Assembly: GCA_023247875.1 (NCBI GenBank)
Contig: JAHFFQ010000103.1
Span: 1 to 5,483, forward strand
Source: Candidatus Omnitrophota bacterium
Lineage (GTDB): Bacteria > Omnitrophota > Gorgyraeia > Gygaellales > Profunditerraquicolaceae
Length of the DNA: 5,483 bases
Direction: 5' to 3'
In this document: piece after piece, positions 1-5,483 of the stretch
Layout: each line of letters starts with the position of its first letter
Position numbering within the stretch: position 1 is the first letter of the stretch
Made by a program: the position numbers and the translations under genes
The notes under the pieces: model-generated
Database searches by the model: none
What the model saw: only the letters and a program-made list of their open reading frames with translations
What the model was told of the DNA's origin: nothing

Positions 1-1
1 A

Positions 2-859
2 TTATCGCGCCCAGAACCTGCGGAATATATACCACTGTTCCGGGTATTTACGTATATAATCCTCAAATATATTTTTATATAACACCACTAAAGCAGCCAT
101 ATCTTTTGCCCTATCTCCGGCAGGGGTAAACTCTATAGGTTTTTCTATTCTTAAGGTAAAGCTGTCATCAGGGTTCCTAAGCATGAATCCCGGGACAATC
201 GGGGCCCCGGTAATCAGGCTTAAAGCTGCCGGGCCTTCGGGAAAATGAGCGGGAAGCCCGAAAAAATCCACCAGGATTCCTTTCCCGGTAAAATCCCGGT
301 CCCCTACTAAAGCAACCATATGATTATTCCTGATTCCGGAAATACAGCTTCGCATTGCCTTGCCCAGGGCAATGACCTTAACCCCTTTTCTGTTTCTCTG
401 CGCGTCAAAAAAATCATTGACCTTTTTGGTCTTATGCGGCAGGGCCACGACCCAGAAAGGATATCCCAACTGCGCGATAACCACCCCTCCCAGCTCCCAG
501 TTACCCAAATGTGCGGTCAGGACAACCACTCCTTTTCCGCCGGATAATGCCTCGTCAAAATAATGCATCCCCTCTAATTTGATTTTCTTAACTATGTAAT
601 CCCGGTTGAGTTTCTCAAAGCGGAAAAAATCTGCCAGGTATTTGGCAAAATTGCGGAAAACCATCCTGCCGGTCTCCCGGAGTTCACTGTTTGCCTTTTC
701 CGGAAAGATGACGCGCAGGTTATTCATTACGAATCTGCGGTCCCTGAACGCGAACAGGTAATGCAGGTCAGCCAGGAATACCGCGATGGCGTAAACCAGT
801 CTTAAAGGCAGGGTCAGCGCGATAAATTGTCCGAAGCGGTAAATGTAGTAGTTTAACAC
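2..859 (-). CDS. LpxL/HtrB-family lipid A-type acyltransferase
   Basis: This 285-residue protein belongs to the LpxL/HtrB (lysophospholipid acyltransferase) family, inner-membrane enzymes that move an acyl chain from acyl-ACP to a lipid A precursor or related lipid. A hydrophobic stretch at about residues 12-37 fits the usual N-terminal membrane anchor. The catalytic HX4E signature is HLGNWE (H117, E122). Further family blocks are DRDF near 187-190, VDFFGLPAHFPEGPAALS near 197-214, TGAPIVPGF near 217-225 and the C-terminal PEQWYIFRRFW near 273-283. Length is close to the usual 290-310, and the gene is complete, with TAA at 2-4. The start is GTG: an in-frame stop lies two codons upstream and the next Met is residue 45. 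No good Shine-Dalgarno is seen, so translation probably relies on coupling to the glycosyltransferase gene that ends 3 bp upstream. The acceptor may be lipid A or a glycolipid made by that neighbour; sequence alone does not decide. Confidence 0.9.
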   Translation of the reverse strand: MLNYYIYRFGQFIALTLPLRLVYAIAVFLADLHYLFAFRDRRFVMNNLRVIFPEKANSELRETGRMVFRNFAKYLADFFRFEKLNRDYIVKKIKLEGMHYFDEALSGGKGVVVLTAHLGNWELGGVVIAQLGYPFWVVALPHKTKKVNDFFDAQRNRKGVKVIALGKAMRSCISGIRNNHMVALVGDRDFTGKGILVDFFGLPAHFPEGPAALSLITGAPIVPGFMLRNPDDSFTLRIEKPIEFTPAGDRAKDMAALVVLYKNIFEDYIRKYPEQWYIFRRFWAR

Positions 860-862
860 GCC

Positions 863-1978
863 TTAAAGAGTTAAAAGGAGCCTGGCAATATCCATGCTTG
901 CATTGGGCTTGGCGATCCCCGAGGCAGCCAGCGCAAGCTTTTCCAGCCTTGCCTTATCATCCAGTAATTCATCAATAACCCGGTAGGCCTCTTGGGGGTC
1001 ATCCACCTTTACCGCCGCGCCTTTCTGAGTCAGGAAATTAGTATTGTTGGCCTCCTGTCCCGGGATGGGCTTGACTATAATCATAGGAAGCTTCATGCTC
1101 AAGACCTCCGCAGTAGTAACCCCTCCGGGTTTGGAGATGATCACCTTAGCGATATCCATCAATTCATGGATATTCTGCACAAAACCAAAAACATGGATAT
1201 TTTTTTTGCAGCGCTTGATCTTACGGTTAAGGCTGCGGAATAATTTTTTGTTTGTCCCGGTAACGATCAACTCCTGGATATCATGCCTGGACTTCTCCAG
1301 GGATTTAACAATGGTCTTGATCGGCCCCAAACCCTGGCCTCCTCCCATGATCAACACCGCGGGTTTGGACCGGTCCAGATTCAACTTATTAAAGATCTCT
1401 TCTTTATTTAACGCCTGGTTAAACTTGTGATCAAATGGGATACCGTAAGGCTTGATCTTCTCCGGAGCGACCCCTTTCTTCTCCAAGCGCAGGGACACAT
1501 CCTCCGAAGGGGTTATATAGTAATCCACCATATCATATATCCAATAGGAGTGAGGTATATAATCAGTAAGCACGGCAACCAGCGGAAGGCTCACCCCGTA
1601 GGTCTTCTTGTAATCCGCTACCATACCGCAAGGGTAGGCCTGGGTGCACACTACCATATCGGGATTAAATTTATCAAAGAGTTTCTTCAATTTCGGGGAG
1701 TTTGATTTGTGGATATTCTGCTTGATCTTCTCCAGCGCCTTGACTACCTCAGGGTTATCATACAGGTAATCCCAAAGTTTAGGCGTGCGCTTGATCACCT
1801 CCATATAGATCCGGTTAACCACCTTCTCGGATATGGGGTTAGTATAGTTGAAGGCGTTTATATTCAATATCTCGCTTTTGGGCTCAAGCTGCTTGATCGC
1901 CTTTTCAATGGCCATGGTAGCGCTGCGATGGCCGGAAACTTCCGAGATATACATCAGGATTATGCGTTTGGCAGGCAT
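863..1978 (-). CDS. GT28 / MGDG synthase-like glycolipid glycosyltransferase
   Basis: This 371-residue protein resembles monogalactosyldiacylglycerol synthase and processive diacylglycerol glucosyltransferase (UgtP-like), also related to MurG. Such enzymes transfer a sugar from a UDP-sugar to a lipid on the cytoplasmic membrane face. The N-terminal half carries the MGDG-synthase type domain with the SGHRSA loop (G16, H17), LTDY near 137-140 and GIP at 179-181. The C-terminal nucleotide-sugar domain has MGGGQG at 211-216, the SKPGGVTTAE block at 282-291 and PGQEANN at 306-312. No signal peptide or membrane span is evident, which fits a peripheral membrane enzyme. I chose the ATG at 1978, where MPAKRIILMY opens directly into the first beta strand. 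It lies 7 bp after the HD-GYP stop and has AGGA 12 bp upstream. An ATG at 2023 would add 15 atypical residues and overlap the upstream gene by 38 bp. Sugar and lipid acceptor are not predictable here. Confidence 0.88.
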   Translation of the reverse strand: MPAKRIILMYISEVSGHRSATMAIEKAIKQLEPKSEILNINAFNYTNPISEKVVNRIYMEVIKRTPKLWDYLYDNPEVVKALEKIKQNIHKSNSPKLKKLFDKFNPDMVVCTQAYPCGMVADYKKTYGVSLPLVAVLTDYIPHSYWIYDMVDYYITPSEDVSLRLEKKGVAPEKIKPYGIPFDHKFNQALNKEEIFNKLNLDRSKPAVLIMGGGQGLGPIKTIVKSLEKSRHDIQELIVTGTNKKLFRSLNRKIKRCKKNIHVFGFVQNIHELMDIAKVIISKPGGVTTAEVLSMKLPMIIVKPIPGQEANNTNFLTQKGAAVKVDDPQEAYRVIDELLDDKARLEKLALAASGIAKPNASMDIARLLLTL

Positions 1979-1985
1979 GGGCGGG

Positions 1986-3152
1986 TTAGATCCTGCCTTC
2001 CTTGCAGAGCTCCAGAAAAGCATCTGCCACCGACGGGCAAAACTGCCGGCCGCTTAGAGACTTGATCTCATTGACCGCGGTCTCCTTAAGCAGGGCAGCC
2101 CGGTATGGCCGGTCGGTAGTCATGGCATCAAAAGAATCGGCTACGGAAATTATGGAGGCAACCAGCGGGATCTGCTCCCCTTTTAATCCTTCGGGATAAC
2201 CCTTACCGTCAAAACGTTCGTGATGGTATTTTACTCCCAGCAACGGCCCCTCCAGCTCCTTGATCGGCTTTAAGATATTCACCCCGATCATAGGATGCTC
2301 CTTAATCCGGTTACGTTCCCCCACGGTAAGTTCGCTTCTCTTATTCAGAATATGCTCAGGCACGCCGATCTTACCTATATCATGCAGGAGGCTGGCAACA
2401 TGCAGGTCCTCCAGGAATTTATCACTGGGCGTTCTTTTGCTATTACGGTCGATCATTTTAGCTATCTCAAGACTGAAACTGGTTACCCTGGTGGTATGCC
2501 CGTGCGTATAATGGTCCTTGGCTTCAATGGCCGCAGCCAACGCGATAGTAGTGCGCAAAAACATCTGGCGCTTGCGGTCCAATTCATACTCCAGCTCCTT
2601 GAACAACTGGGCGTTGCGGATAGCCATGGACACGTTAGAATTAAGGGCGACGAAGAAATCCAGCTCTTCATCCAGGAATTTCCTGCCGTTGCTCTTCCTG
2701 CCTAACAATAAAATCCCCAGTAATTTATCGCGGAAATAACTGGGGACACAGACCACTGCTTCTAAAAGTTCCATCTGATATAAAACCTGGGCCAGCTGCT
2801 GCCTGGATTCCTGCTTTATTTTAGCGCTCGCCAGGCCGGCTTTAGCCTCCTCGTAAACAAGTGCCTCCCTGCCGAAGATAAAACTGTTCTTATGCTCCCT
2901 GAAGAAACGGATCAGCACATCATCTTTGTCGATACAGATCAGGTCCAGGGGCACCTTCTTACCAAGAGAGCCCTTGGAAACTGTGAGCAGATAACCCTGT
3001 TTCTCCTGATTATACAGGAAAAAACTGGCGTGGGTGATCTTTGCCTTATTGACCGCCAGGCGCACGATCATCTTGATCAGGAGATCGGTGTCATGCGTAA
3101 AGATCATGTTCCTGGCCGCGTTTTGGAGTTCCTTTTTATAATCTATAGCCAT
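1986..3152 (-). CDS. GAF domain + HD-GYP domain protein, predicted cyclic-di-GMP phosphodiesterase
   Basis: This 388-residue cytoplasmic protein has a GAF sensor domain (about residues 15-185), a short helical linker (about 183-200) and an HD-GYP domain (about 200-385). HD-GYP enzymes hydrolyse the second messenger cyclic-di-GMP to pGpG or GMP with a metal centre. The signature residues are present: GHTTRV (H219), HDIGKIG (H257, D258, K261), HP at 286-287, HHERFDGKGYP (H310, H311, then G318-Y319-P320) and VADSFDAMTTDRPYR (D339). The enzyme therefore looks catalytically intact. The GAF ligand cannot be told from sequence; no receiver domain or membrane span is present. I place the start at the ATG at 3152. 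The longer reading frame from 3221 would translate through the terminator palindrome and the promoter. A second possible start is the ATG at 3107, which has AGGA just upstream. The gene is first in an apparent operon with two lipid-modifying enzymes, so it may tie their expression or activity to cyclic-di-GMP (inference). Confidence 0.92.
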   Translation of the reverse strand: MAIDYKKELQNAARNMIFTHDTDLLIKMIVRLAVNKAKITHASFFLYNQEKQGYLLTVSKGSLGKKVPLDLICIDKDDVLIRFFREHKNSFIFGREALVYEEAKAGLASAKIKQESRQQLAQVLYQMELLEAVVCVPSYFRDKLLGILLLGRKSNGRKFLDEELDFFVALNSNVSMAIRNAQLFKELEYELDRKRQMFLRTTIALAAAIEAKDHYTHGHTTRVTSFSLEIAKMIDRNSKRTPSDKFLEDLHVASLLHDIGKIGVPEHILNKRSELTVGERNRIKEHPMIGVNILKPIKELEGPLLGVKYHHERFDGKGYPEGLKGEQIPLVASIISVADSFDAMTTDRPYRAALLKETAVNEIKSLSGRQFCPSVADAFLELCKEGRI

Positions 3153-3159
3153 GTTCTTT

Positions 3160-3188
3160 ATATTACTAGAGAAAACAAAAACTGTCAA
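3160..3188 (-). promoter_or_regulatory. Sigma70-type promoter for the HD-GYP operon
   Basis: On the minus strand a perfect -35 box TTGACA (3183-3188) is followed, after exactly 17 bp, by TAATAT (3160-3165), which matches 4 of 6 positions of the -10 consensus. The spacer is T-rich. It lies 2 bp beyond the terminator palindrome of the preceding unit and only 7 bp before the chosen ATG at 3152, so the predicted transcription start falls at or within a base or two of that ATG. The motif is read directly; its use in vivo is inferred. Confidence 0.72.
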
Positions 3189-3190
3189 TG

Positions 3191-3224
3191 AAAATGGGGC
3201 GGGAATTAATTCCCGCCCCATTTT
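3191..3224 (-). terminator. Perfect 34-bp palindrome, rho-independent terminator (possibly bidirectional)
   Basis: Two 17-base arms are exact reverse complements (left arm AAAATGGGGCGGGAATT). The GC-rich core GGGGCGGG pairs with CCCGCCCC around a short AT-rich loop. Read in the direction of the genes (minus strand), the stem ends in TTTT and follows the lipoyl-domain stop codon by 23 bp, which suits termination of the lpdA-lipB-lipoyl unit. Read on the plus strand, the T run is six long, so it could also stop antisense transcription entering the lipoyl gene. Confidence 0.82.
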
Positions 3225-3247
3225 TTGTAAGTTTTTGATGCGGATTA

Positions 3248-3484
3248 TTATTCTTCGTTGATCACCGCCAATTCCTGGCCTACCTCTACGCTGTCACCCT
3301 CGGCGTGTATTATCTCGGAAAGCACCCCTGAACACGGACTGGGCAGGTTAAAGGTGGCTTTGTCGGTGGTCAACTCAACCAGGTCTTCTTTCTCTTTAAC
3401 CCTCTCCCCGGCTTTAGAAAACCAGTAGGAAACTGTCGCTTTTGCGATCCCCTCCCCTAATTCCGGCAAAATAACTTTTACCAT
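3248..3484 (-). CDS. Stand-alone lipoyl-domain (biotinyl/lipoyl attachment) protein
   Basis: This 78-residue protein is a single lipoyl domain of the kind found at the N-terminus of 2-oxoacid dehydrogenase E2 subunits, and nothing else. It opens with MVKVILPELGEGI, as E2 proteins do, and carries the hairpin motif TTDKA with the probable lipoylated lysine K42. The typical second half follows (SGVLSEIIHAEGDSVEVGQELAVI). It ends cleanly at the domain boundary with tandem TAA stops followed by a terminator. No linker, peripheral-subunit-binding domain or catalytic E2 domain follows. It is therefore probably a free lipoyl carrier serving as LipB substrate and Lpd partner, or the lipoyl part of a split E2. 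The ATG start is secured by a strong Shine-Dalgarno. The first 7 bp overlap the end of lipB, implying translational coupling. It is unlike GcvH, which is longer and has a different surrounding sequence. Confidence 0.9.
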   Translation of the reverse strand: MVKVILPELGEGIAKATVSYWFSKAGERVKEKEDLVELTTDKATFNLPSPCSGVLSEIIHAEGDSVEVGQELAVINEE

Positions 3485-4119
3485 GACATCCTCCTTAGTA
3501 ATTCATTAAATCTCTCCAGCAGGCTAAGTTTTACTTCCGCAATCTCTACCTTCCTGCCTAATTCCTCTTCAATGCTGGTAACTTTGATATCCATGCCGCA
3601 AGGCTTGATCAGATCAAAATTGACCAGGTCATTCCGTTTTATGTTTATGCTTAAACCGTGATAGGTTACCCAGTGTTTTATGGCGATCCCGATGGAGGCA
3701 ATCTTTTGATTTCCTATCCAGGCGCCGGTAAAACCATCTACCCTGGAAACACGCAGATTAAGATCAGCCAAAGAAGAGATAACCAAAGATTCCAGCTCTC
3801 TTAAGAACCAATGTATATCTTTTTTGAGATAACCCAGATTTAAGACCGGATAAACTGTAAGCTGTCCTGGCCCATGATAGGTCGCATCCCCGCCGCGCTC
3901 GATATTATAAAGCTTAACGCCTTGTGCGCGGATCCACTCATTATTAAACCTGAGGCTCTCCTGCGCTGCGCCCCTGCCCAAGGTGATCACCGGGTAATGC
4001 CGGCAGAGGATCAACGCGGAATCCAACTCATTGCTGATCACCTTTGCCAGCGTATCCTTTTGCATATTCCAGGCCTCCAGATAATCCACCAGGCCAAGGT
4101 CAATAATTTTTAATTCCAT
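3478..4119 (-). CDS. lipB: Lipoyl(octanoyl) transferase LipB
   Basis: LipB moves octanoate from octanoyl-ACP to the target lysine of lipoyl domains, the first step of endogenous lipoate synthesis in the cytoplasm. From the chosen start the protein has 213 residues, the usual LipB size. Family signatures are HYPVITLGR at 41-49 and the hallmark RGGDATYHGPGQ at 75-86. The lysine of the catalytic pair is K139 (NQKIASIGI) and the cysteine is C174 (IKPCGM). All expected active-site elements are present. I start at the ATG at 4119, where MELKIIDLGLVDY matches the usual N-terminus. The reading frame stays open up to 4233, but those 38 extra residues would be translated from the palindromic element and resemble nothing in LipB. 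The chosen ATG has no clear Shine-Dalgarno. The gene sits between lpdA and a lipoyl-domain protein that is its likely substrate and overlaps the latter by 7 bp. Confidence 0.95.
   Translation of the reverse strand: MELKIIDLGLVDYLEAWNMQKDTLAKVISNELDSALILCRHYPVITLGRGAAQESLRFNNEWIRAQGVKLYNIERGGDATYHGPGQLTVYPVLNLGYLKKDIHWFLRELESLVISSLADLNLRVSRVDGFTGAWIGNQKIASIGIAIKHWVTYHGLSINIKRNDLVNFDLIKPCGMDIKVTSIEEELGRKVEIAEVKLSLLERFNELLRRMSW
3490..3496 (-). promoter_or_regulatory. Strong Shine-Dalgarno site for the lipoyl-domain gene
   Basis: The minus strand reads AAGGAGG, 5 bases before the ATG at 3484. It lies inside the last codons of lipB (those for L-R-R). It fixes the lipoyl-gene start and is by far the best ribosome site in the window, consistent with high, coupled translation of the small carrier protein. 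Confidence 0.88.
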
Positions 4120-4140
4120 TTTAGTAAAAACTGGGAATTT

Positions 4141-4368
4141 CGTTACACTATAGACTGATGATTTTGTAGCGAATGTCGATTTTAGCCAATGGAGCTTGAG
4201 CATTGAGGGTATCCCCGTGGAGCGAAGCGACAAAACGGGGATGGCGATGCTGTCGAAGCTGTCTCCGCTAGAGCGGGACAGCTGAGTTCAGCAGCCACCG
4301 AAATGCGAAAGAACATTGGCGTTAAAAAATCGACCTGAGCGACAAAAGCAGCAGGCTAGAGTGTAACG
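4141..4368. repeat. 228-bp imperfect palindromic element with two internal hairpins
   Basis: The gap between lpdA and lipB (4120-4370) is almost wholly filled by an inverted-repeat structure. The end arms, 4141-4183 and 4326-4368, match as reverse complements at 35 of 43 positions, with perfect outer tips CGTTACAC / GTGTAACG. The stem resumes at GCCAATG (4185-4191) against CATTGGC (4314-4320). Inside are two further hairpins: ATCCCCGT (4211-4218) with ACGGGGAT (4235-4242) around a 16-base loop, and AGCTGTC-T-CCGC (4257-4268) with GCGGGACAGCT (4273-4283) around TAGA. The second is extended by TGCTG (4248-4252) with CAGCA (4289-4293). No convincing gene, target-site duplication or tRNA is seen in it. 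It may be a MITE-like or REP-like dispersed repeat or a structured RNA in the operon leader. The palindrome itself is certain; its nature is not. Confidence 0.8.
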
Positions 4369-4370
4369 GG

Positions 4371-5483
4371 TCAAAGCGCTTCGTGCACGGATTCCGAAAG
4401 GGTAGGGTGCGCGAAGATCATTTCCCGGATCTGACCGACCTTGAGGCGCGCTGATATGGCCACGGTAAAGATAGCGATCAATTCCGTGGCTTTCGGCCCG
4501 ATGATAGAGGCGCCGAGTATCTCTGTGCTCTTGCGGTCGCTGATAATCTTAATGAACCCCTCTGTCTCATCGATAATCCGCGCCATCCCGGAGCCGAGGA
4601 AATCAAACTTATGCACATTGAGCTCAAGGCCACGGGCTTTAGCCTCATCTTCATTCATACCGACACAGGCGATCTCGGGACCGGTAAATATACAGGAAGG
4701 GATTATCCGGTTATCCGCCTTATAGCCGCGCTTGTTAACCATATTCTCAACCGCTGCTCTCCCCTGGTAAGCCGCGTAATGCGCCAGCATAACGGAAGAG
4801 GCGCAGTCTCCGGCAGCATAGATATTAGGGATACCGGTCTCCAGGTAATCATTGACGATAATGCGATTCTTCTCTGTTTTTACTCCCGCCTCCTCCAAGC
4901 CAAGCCCAAAGGTATCAGCAACCCTGCCCACGCAAACCAAAATCTTAGCGTAATTATTGACATCCAACGTAGAGGCATCGGTATCCGTATCGACCTTGAT
5001 GCCTTTCTTCTTAAAAATGACCTCTATCTTTCCGGCAACCTCTTTATCCGCTCCAGGTAAAAGCTGCCGGCACTTTTCCACGATACTCACCCGGCTTCCT
5101 AAGGTTGAGAAGAGTCCGGCGAATTCGCATCCGATAACCCCTCCCCCGATGATCAATAATGACTGCGGCACCTCCTGTAAGAGCAGGGCCTGGCTGCTGT
5201 TGATCACTTTTAGGGGATCAAATTTAAATCCCGGCAGCTCAACCGGCCTGCTTCCGGCAGCGATAAGTATGAATTTTGCTTTGATCCGGCGGCCGTCAAC
5301 CTTTATATCGTTTGCGGAAATGATCCGGGCCCTGGAATTAACAAAATCAATGCCGGCAAGCCTGGATCGCATGCCTTGGCCAAGCTGGGCAACGATCTTT
5401 TCTTTCCTTTCCTGTATTTTGCCGAAGTTAACGCGGGGATTGTCCAGCTCTATGCCGAAGCTTGATGACTTTTTCACAAGGGA
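4371..5483 (-). CDS. lpdA: Dihydrolipoamide dehydrogenase (E3), 5' end outside window
   Basis: Lpd is the FAD flavoenzyme that reoxidises dihydrolipoyl groups of 2-oxoacid dehydrogenase or glycine-cleavage complexes, reducing NAD+. About 370 residues are visible. The reading frame is open to the window edge, so the roughly 90-100 N-terminal residues with the first FAD-binding glycine motif and the redox CxxxxC pair are missing only because of the edge. A GTG at 5477 is internal, not a start. Counting from the first visible codon, AAGSRP lies near 75-80, the NAD-binding GGGVIG at 113-118, the VGRVADT block near 185-191, AAGDC at 223-227 followed by LAHYAAYQGRAA, the dimerisation domain from about 260, and the catalytic HPTLSE (H359, E364). 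The protein stops six residues after that Glu, whereas many Lpd proteins continue for 12 or more; the palindromic element begins just beyond the TGA. It leads an apparent unit with lipB and the lipoyl protein. Confidence 0.94.
   Translation of the reverse strand, partial: SLVKKSSSFGIELDNPRVNFGKIQERKEKIVAQLGQGMRSRLAGIDFVNSRARIISANDIKVDGRRIKAKFILIAAGSRPVELPGFKFDPLKVINSSQALLLQEVPQSLLIIGGGVIGCEFAGLFSTLGSRVSIVEKCRQLLPGADKEVAGKIEVIFKKKGIKVDTDTDASTLDVNNYAKILVCVGRVADTFGLGLEEAGVKTEKNRIIVNDYLETGIPNIYAAGDCASSVMLAHYAAYQGRAAVENMVNKRGYKADNRIIPSCIFTGPEIACVGMNEDEAKARGLELNVHKFDFLGSGMARIIDETEGFIKIISDRKSTEILGASIIGPKATELIAIFTVAISARLKVGQIREMIFAHPTLSESVHEAL

Noticed and set aside
1979..2023. Longer glycosyltransferase start at 2023
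   Set aside because: It overlaps the upstream gene by 38 bp and adds 15 residues ahead of the first beta strand; the ATG at 1978 fits the fold and operon spacing better.
1044..2065. Plus-strand reading frames opposite the glycosyltransferase gene
   Set aside because: They are antisense to a clearly conserved gene, show no domain resemblance and lack ribosome sites; the same applies to the plus-strand frames opposite the other genes.
3153..3221. N-terminal extension of the HD-GYP protein from 3221
   Set aside because: It would translate through the terminator palindrome and the promoter boxes; the resulting 23 residues look unrelated to the family.
3248..3484. Lipoyl protein as an LbpA-type carrier of sulfur oxidation
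   Set aside because: Those proteins are GcvH-like and longer and sit with Hdr-like genes; this one is E2-type and lies with lpdA and lipB.
4147..4152. lipB promoter from a minus-strand TATAGT inside the element
   Set aside because: The -10-like hexamer is good, but there is no -35 at 16-18 bp (the TCGACA nearby is 21 bp away), so the support is too thin.
4120..4233. N-terminal extension of LipB from the ATG at 4231-4233
   Set aside because: The added 38 residues come from the palindromic element, have no LipB character, and the shorter form has exactly the usual LipB length and N-terminus.
4141..4368. Integron attC site
   Set aside because: The tips do not match the RYYYAAC / GTTRRRY core sites, no integrase or cassette structure is visible, and the element is longer than typical attC sites.
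4120..4370. tRNA or known riboswitch in the lpdA-lipB gap
   Set aside because: No T-loop, acceptor-stem or recognised aptamer pattern was found; the symmetry is that of one large palindrome.

Overview
The window holds six protein genes, all on the minus strand, so transcription runs from high to low coordinates. The lipid A-type acyltransferase implies a Gram-negative (diderm) bacterium. Moderate base composition, a GT28 diacylglycerol-type glycosyltransferase, a GAF/HD-GYP protein and a free-standing lipoyl domain together would suit an uncultured lineage such as Omnitrophota. That placement rests on general resemblance only and is weak.

Region A (5483 down to about 3190) is a lipoate / 2-oxoacid dehydrogenase module. 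It runs from lpdA (dihydrolipoamide dehydrogenase, E3; its 5' end lies outside the window), through a 228-bp non-coding imperfect palindrome, to lipB (octanoyltransferase) and then a 78-residue stand-alone lipoyl-domain protein. The last two overlap by 7 bp. LipB would load octanoate from acyl carrier protein onto the lysine of a lipoyl domain, lipoyl synthase (not in the window) would add sulfur, and Lpd would reoxidise the dihydrolipoyl arm. The E1 and E2 partners are not visible. A perfect 34-bp palindrome at 3191-3224 closes this unit as a probable terminator.

Region B (3188 down to 2) is a second unit. A strong-looking sigma70-type promoter sits directly after the terminator. It drives a GAF + HD-GYP protein (predicted cyclic-di-GMP phosphodiesterase), a GT28/MGDG-synthase-like glycolipid glycosyltransferase, and an LpxL/HtrB-family acyltransferase. 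Spacings are 7 bp and 3 bp, so this looks like one operon linking a second-messenger enzyme to envelope lipid synthesis.

The least ordinary parts are the palindromic element that abuts the lpdA stop codon, the packed terminator-promoter-start arrangement that predicts a nearly leaderless mRNA for the HD-GYP gene, and the solitary lipoyl domain. No RNA gene, CRISPR array, transposase or complete mobile element was recognised. The only stretch without a gene that approaches 300 bases is 4120-4370, and the palindromic element fills most of it.
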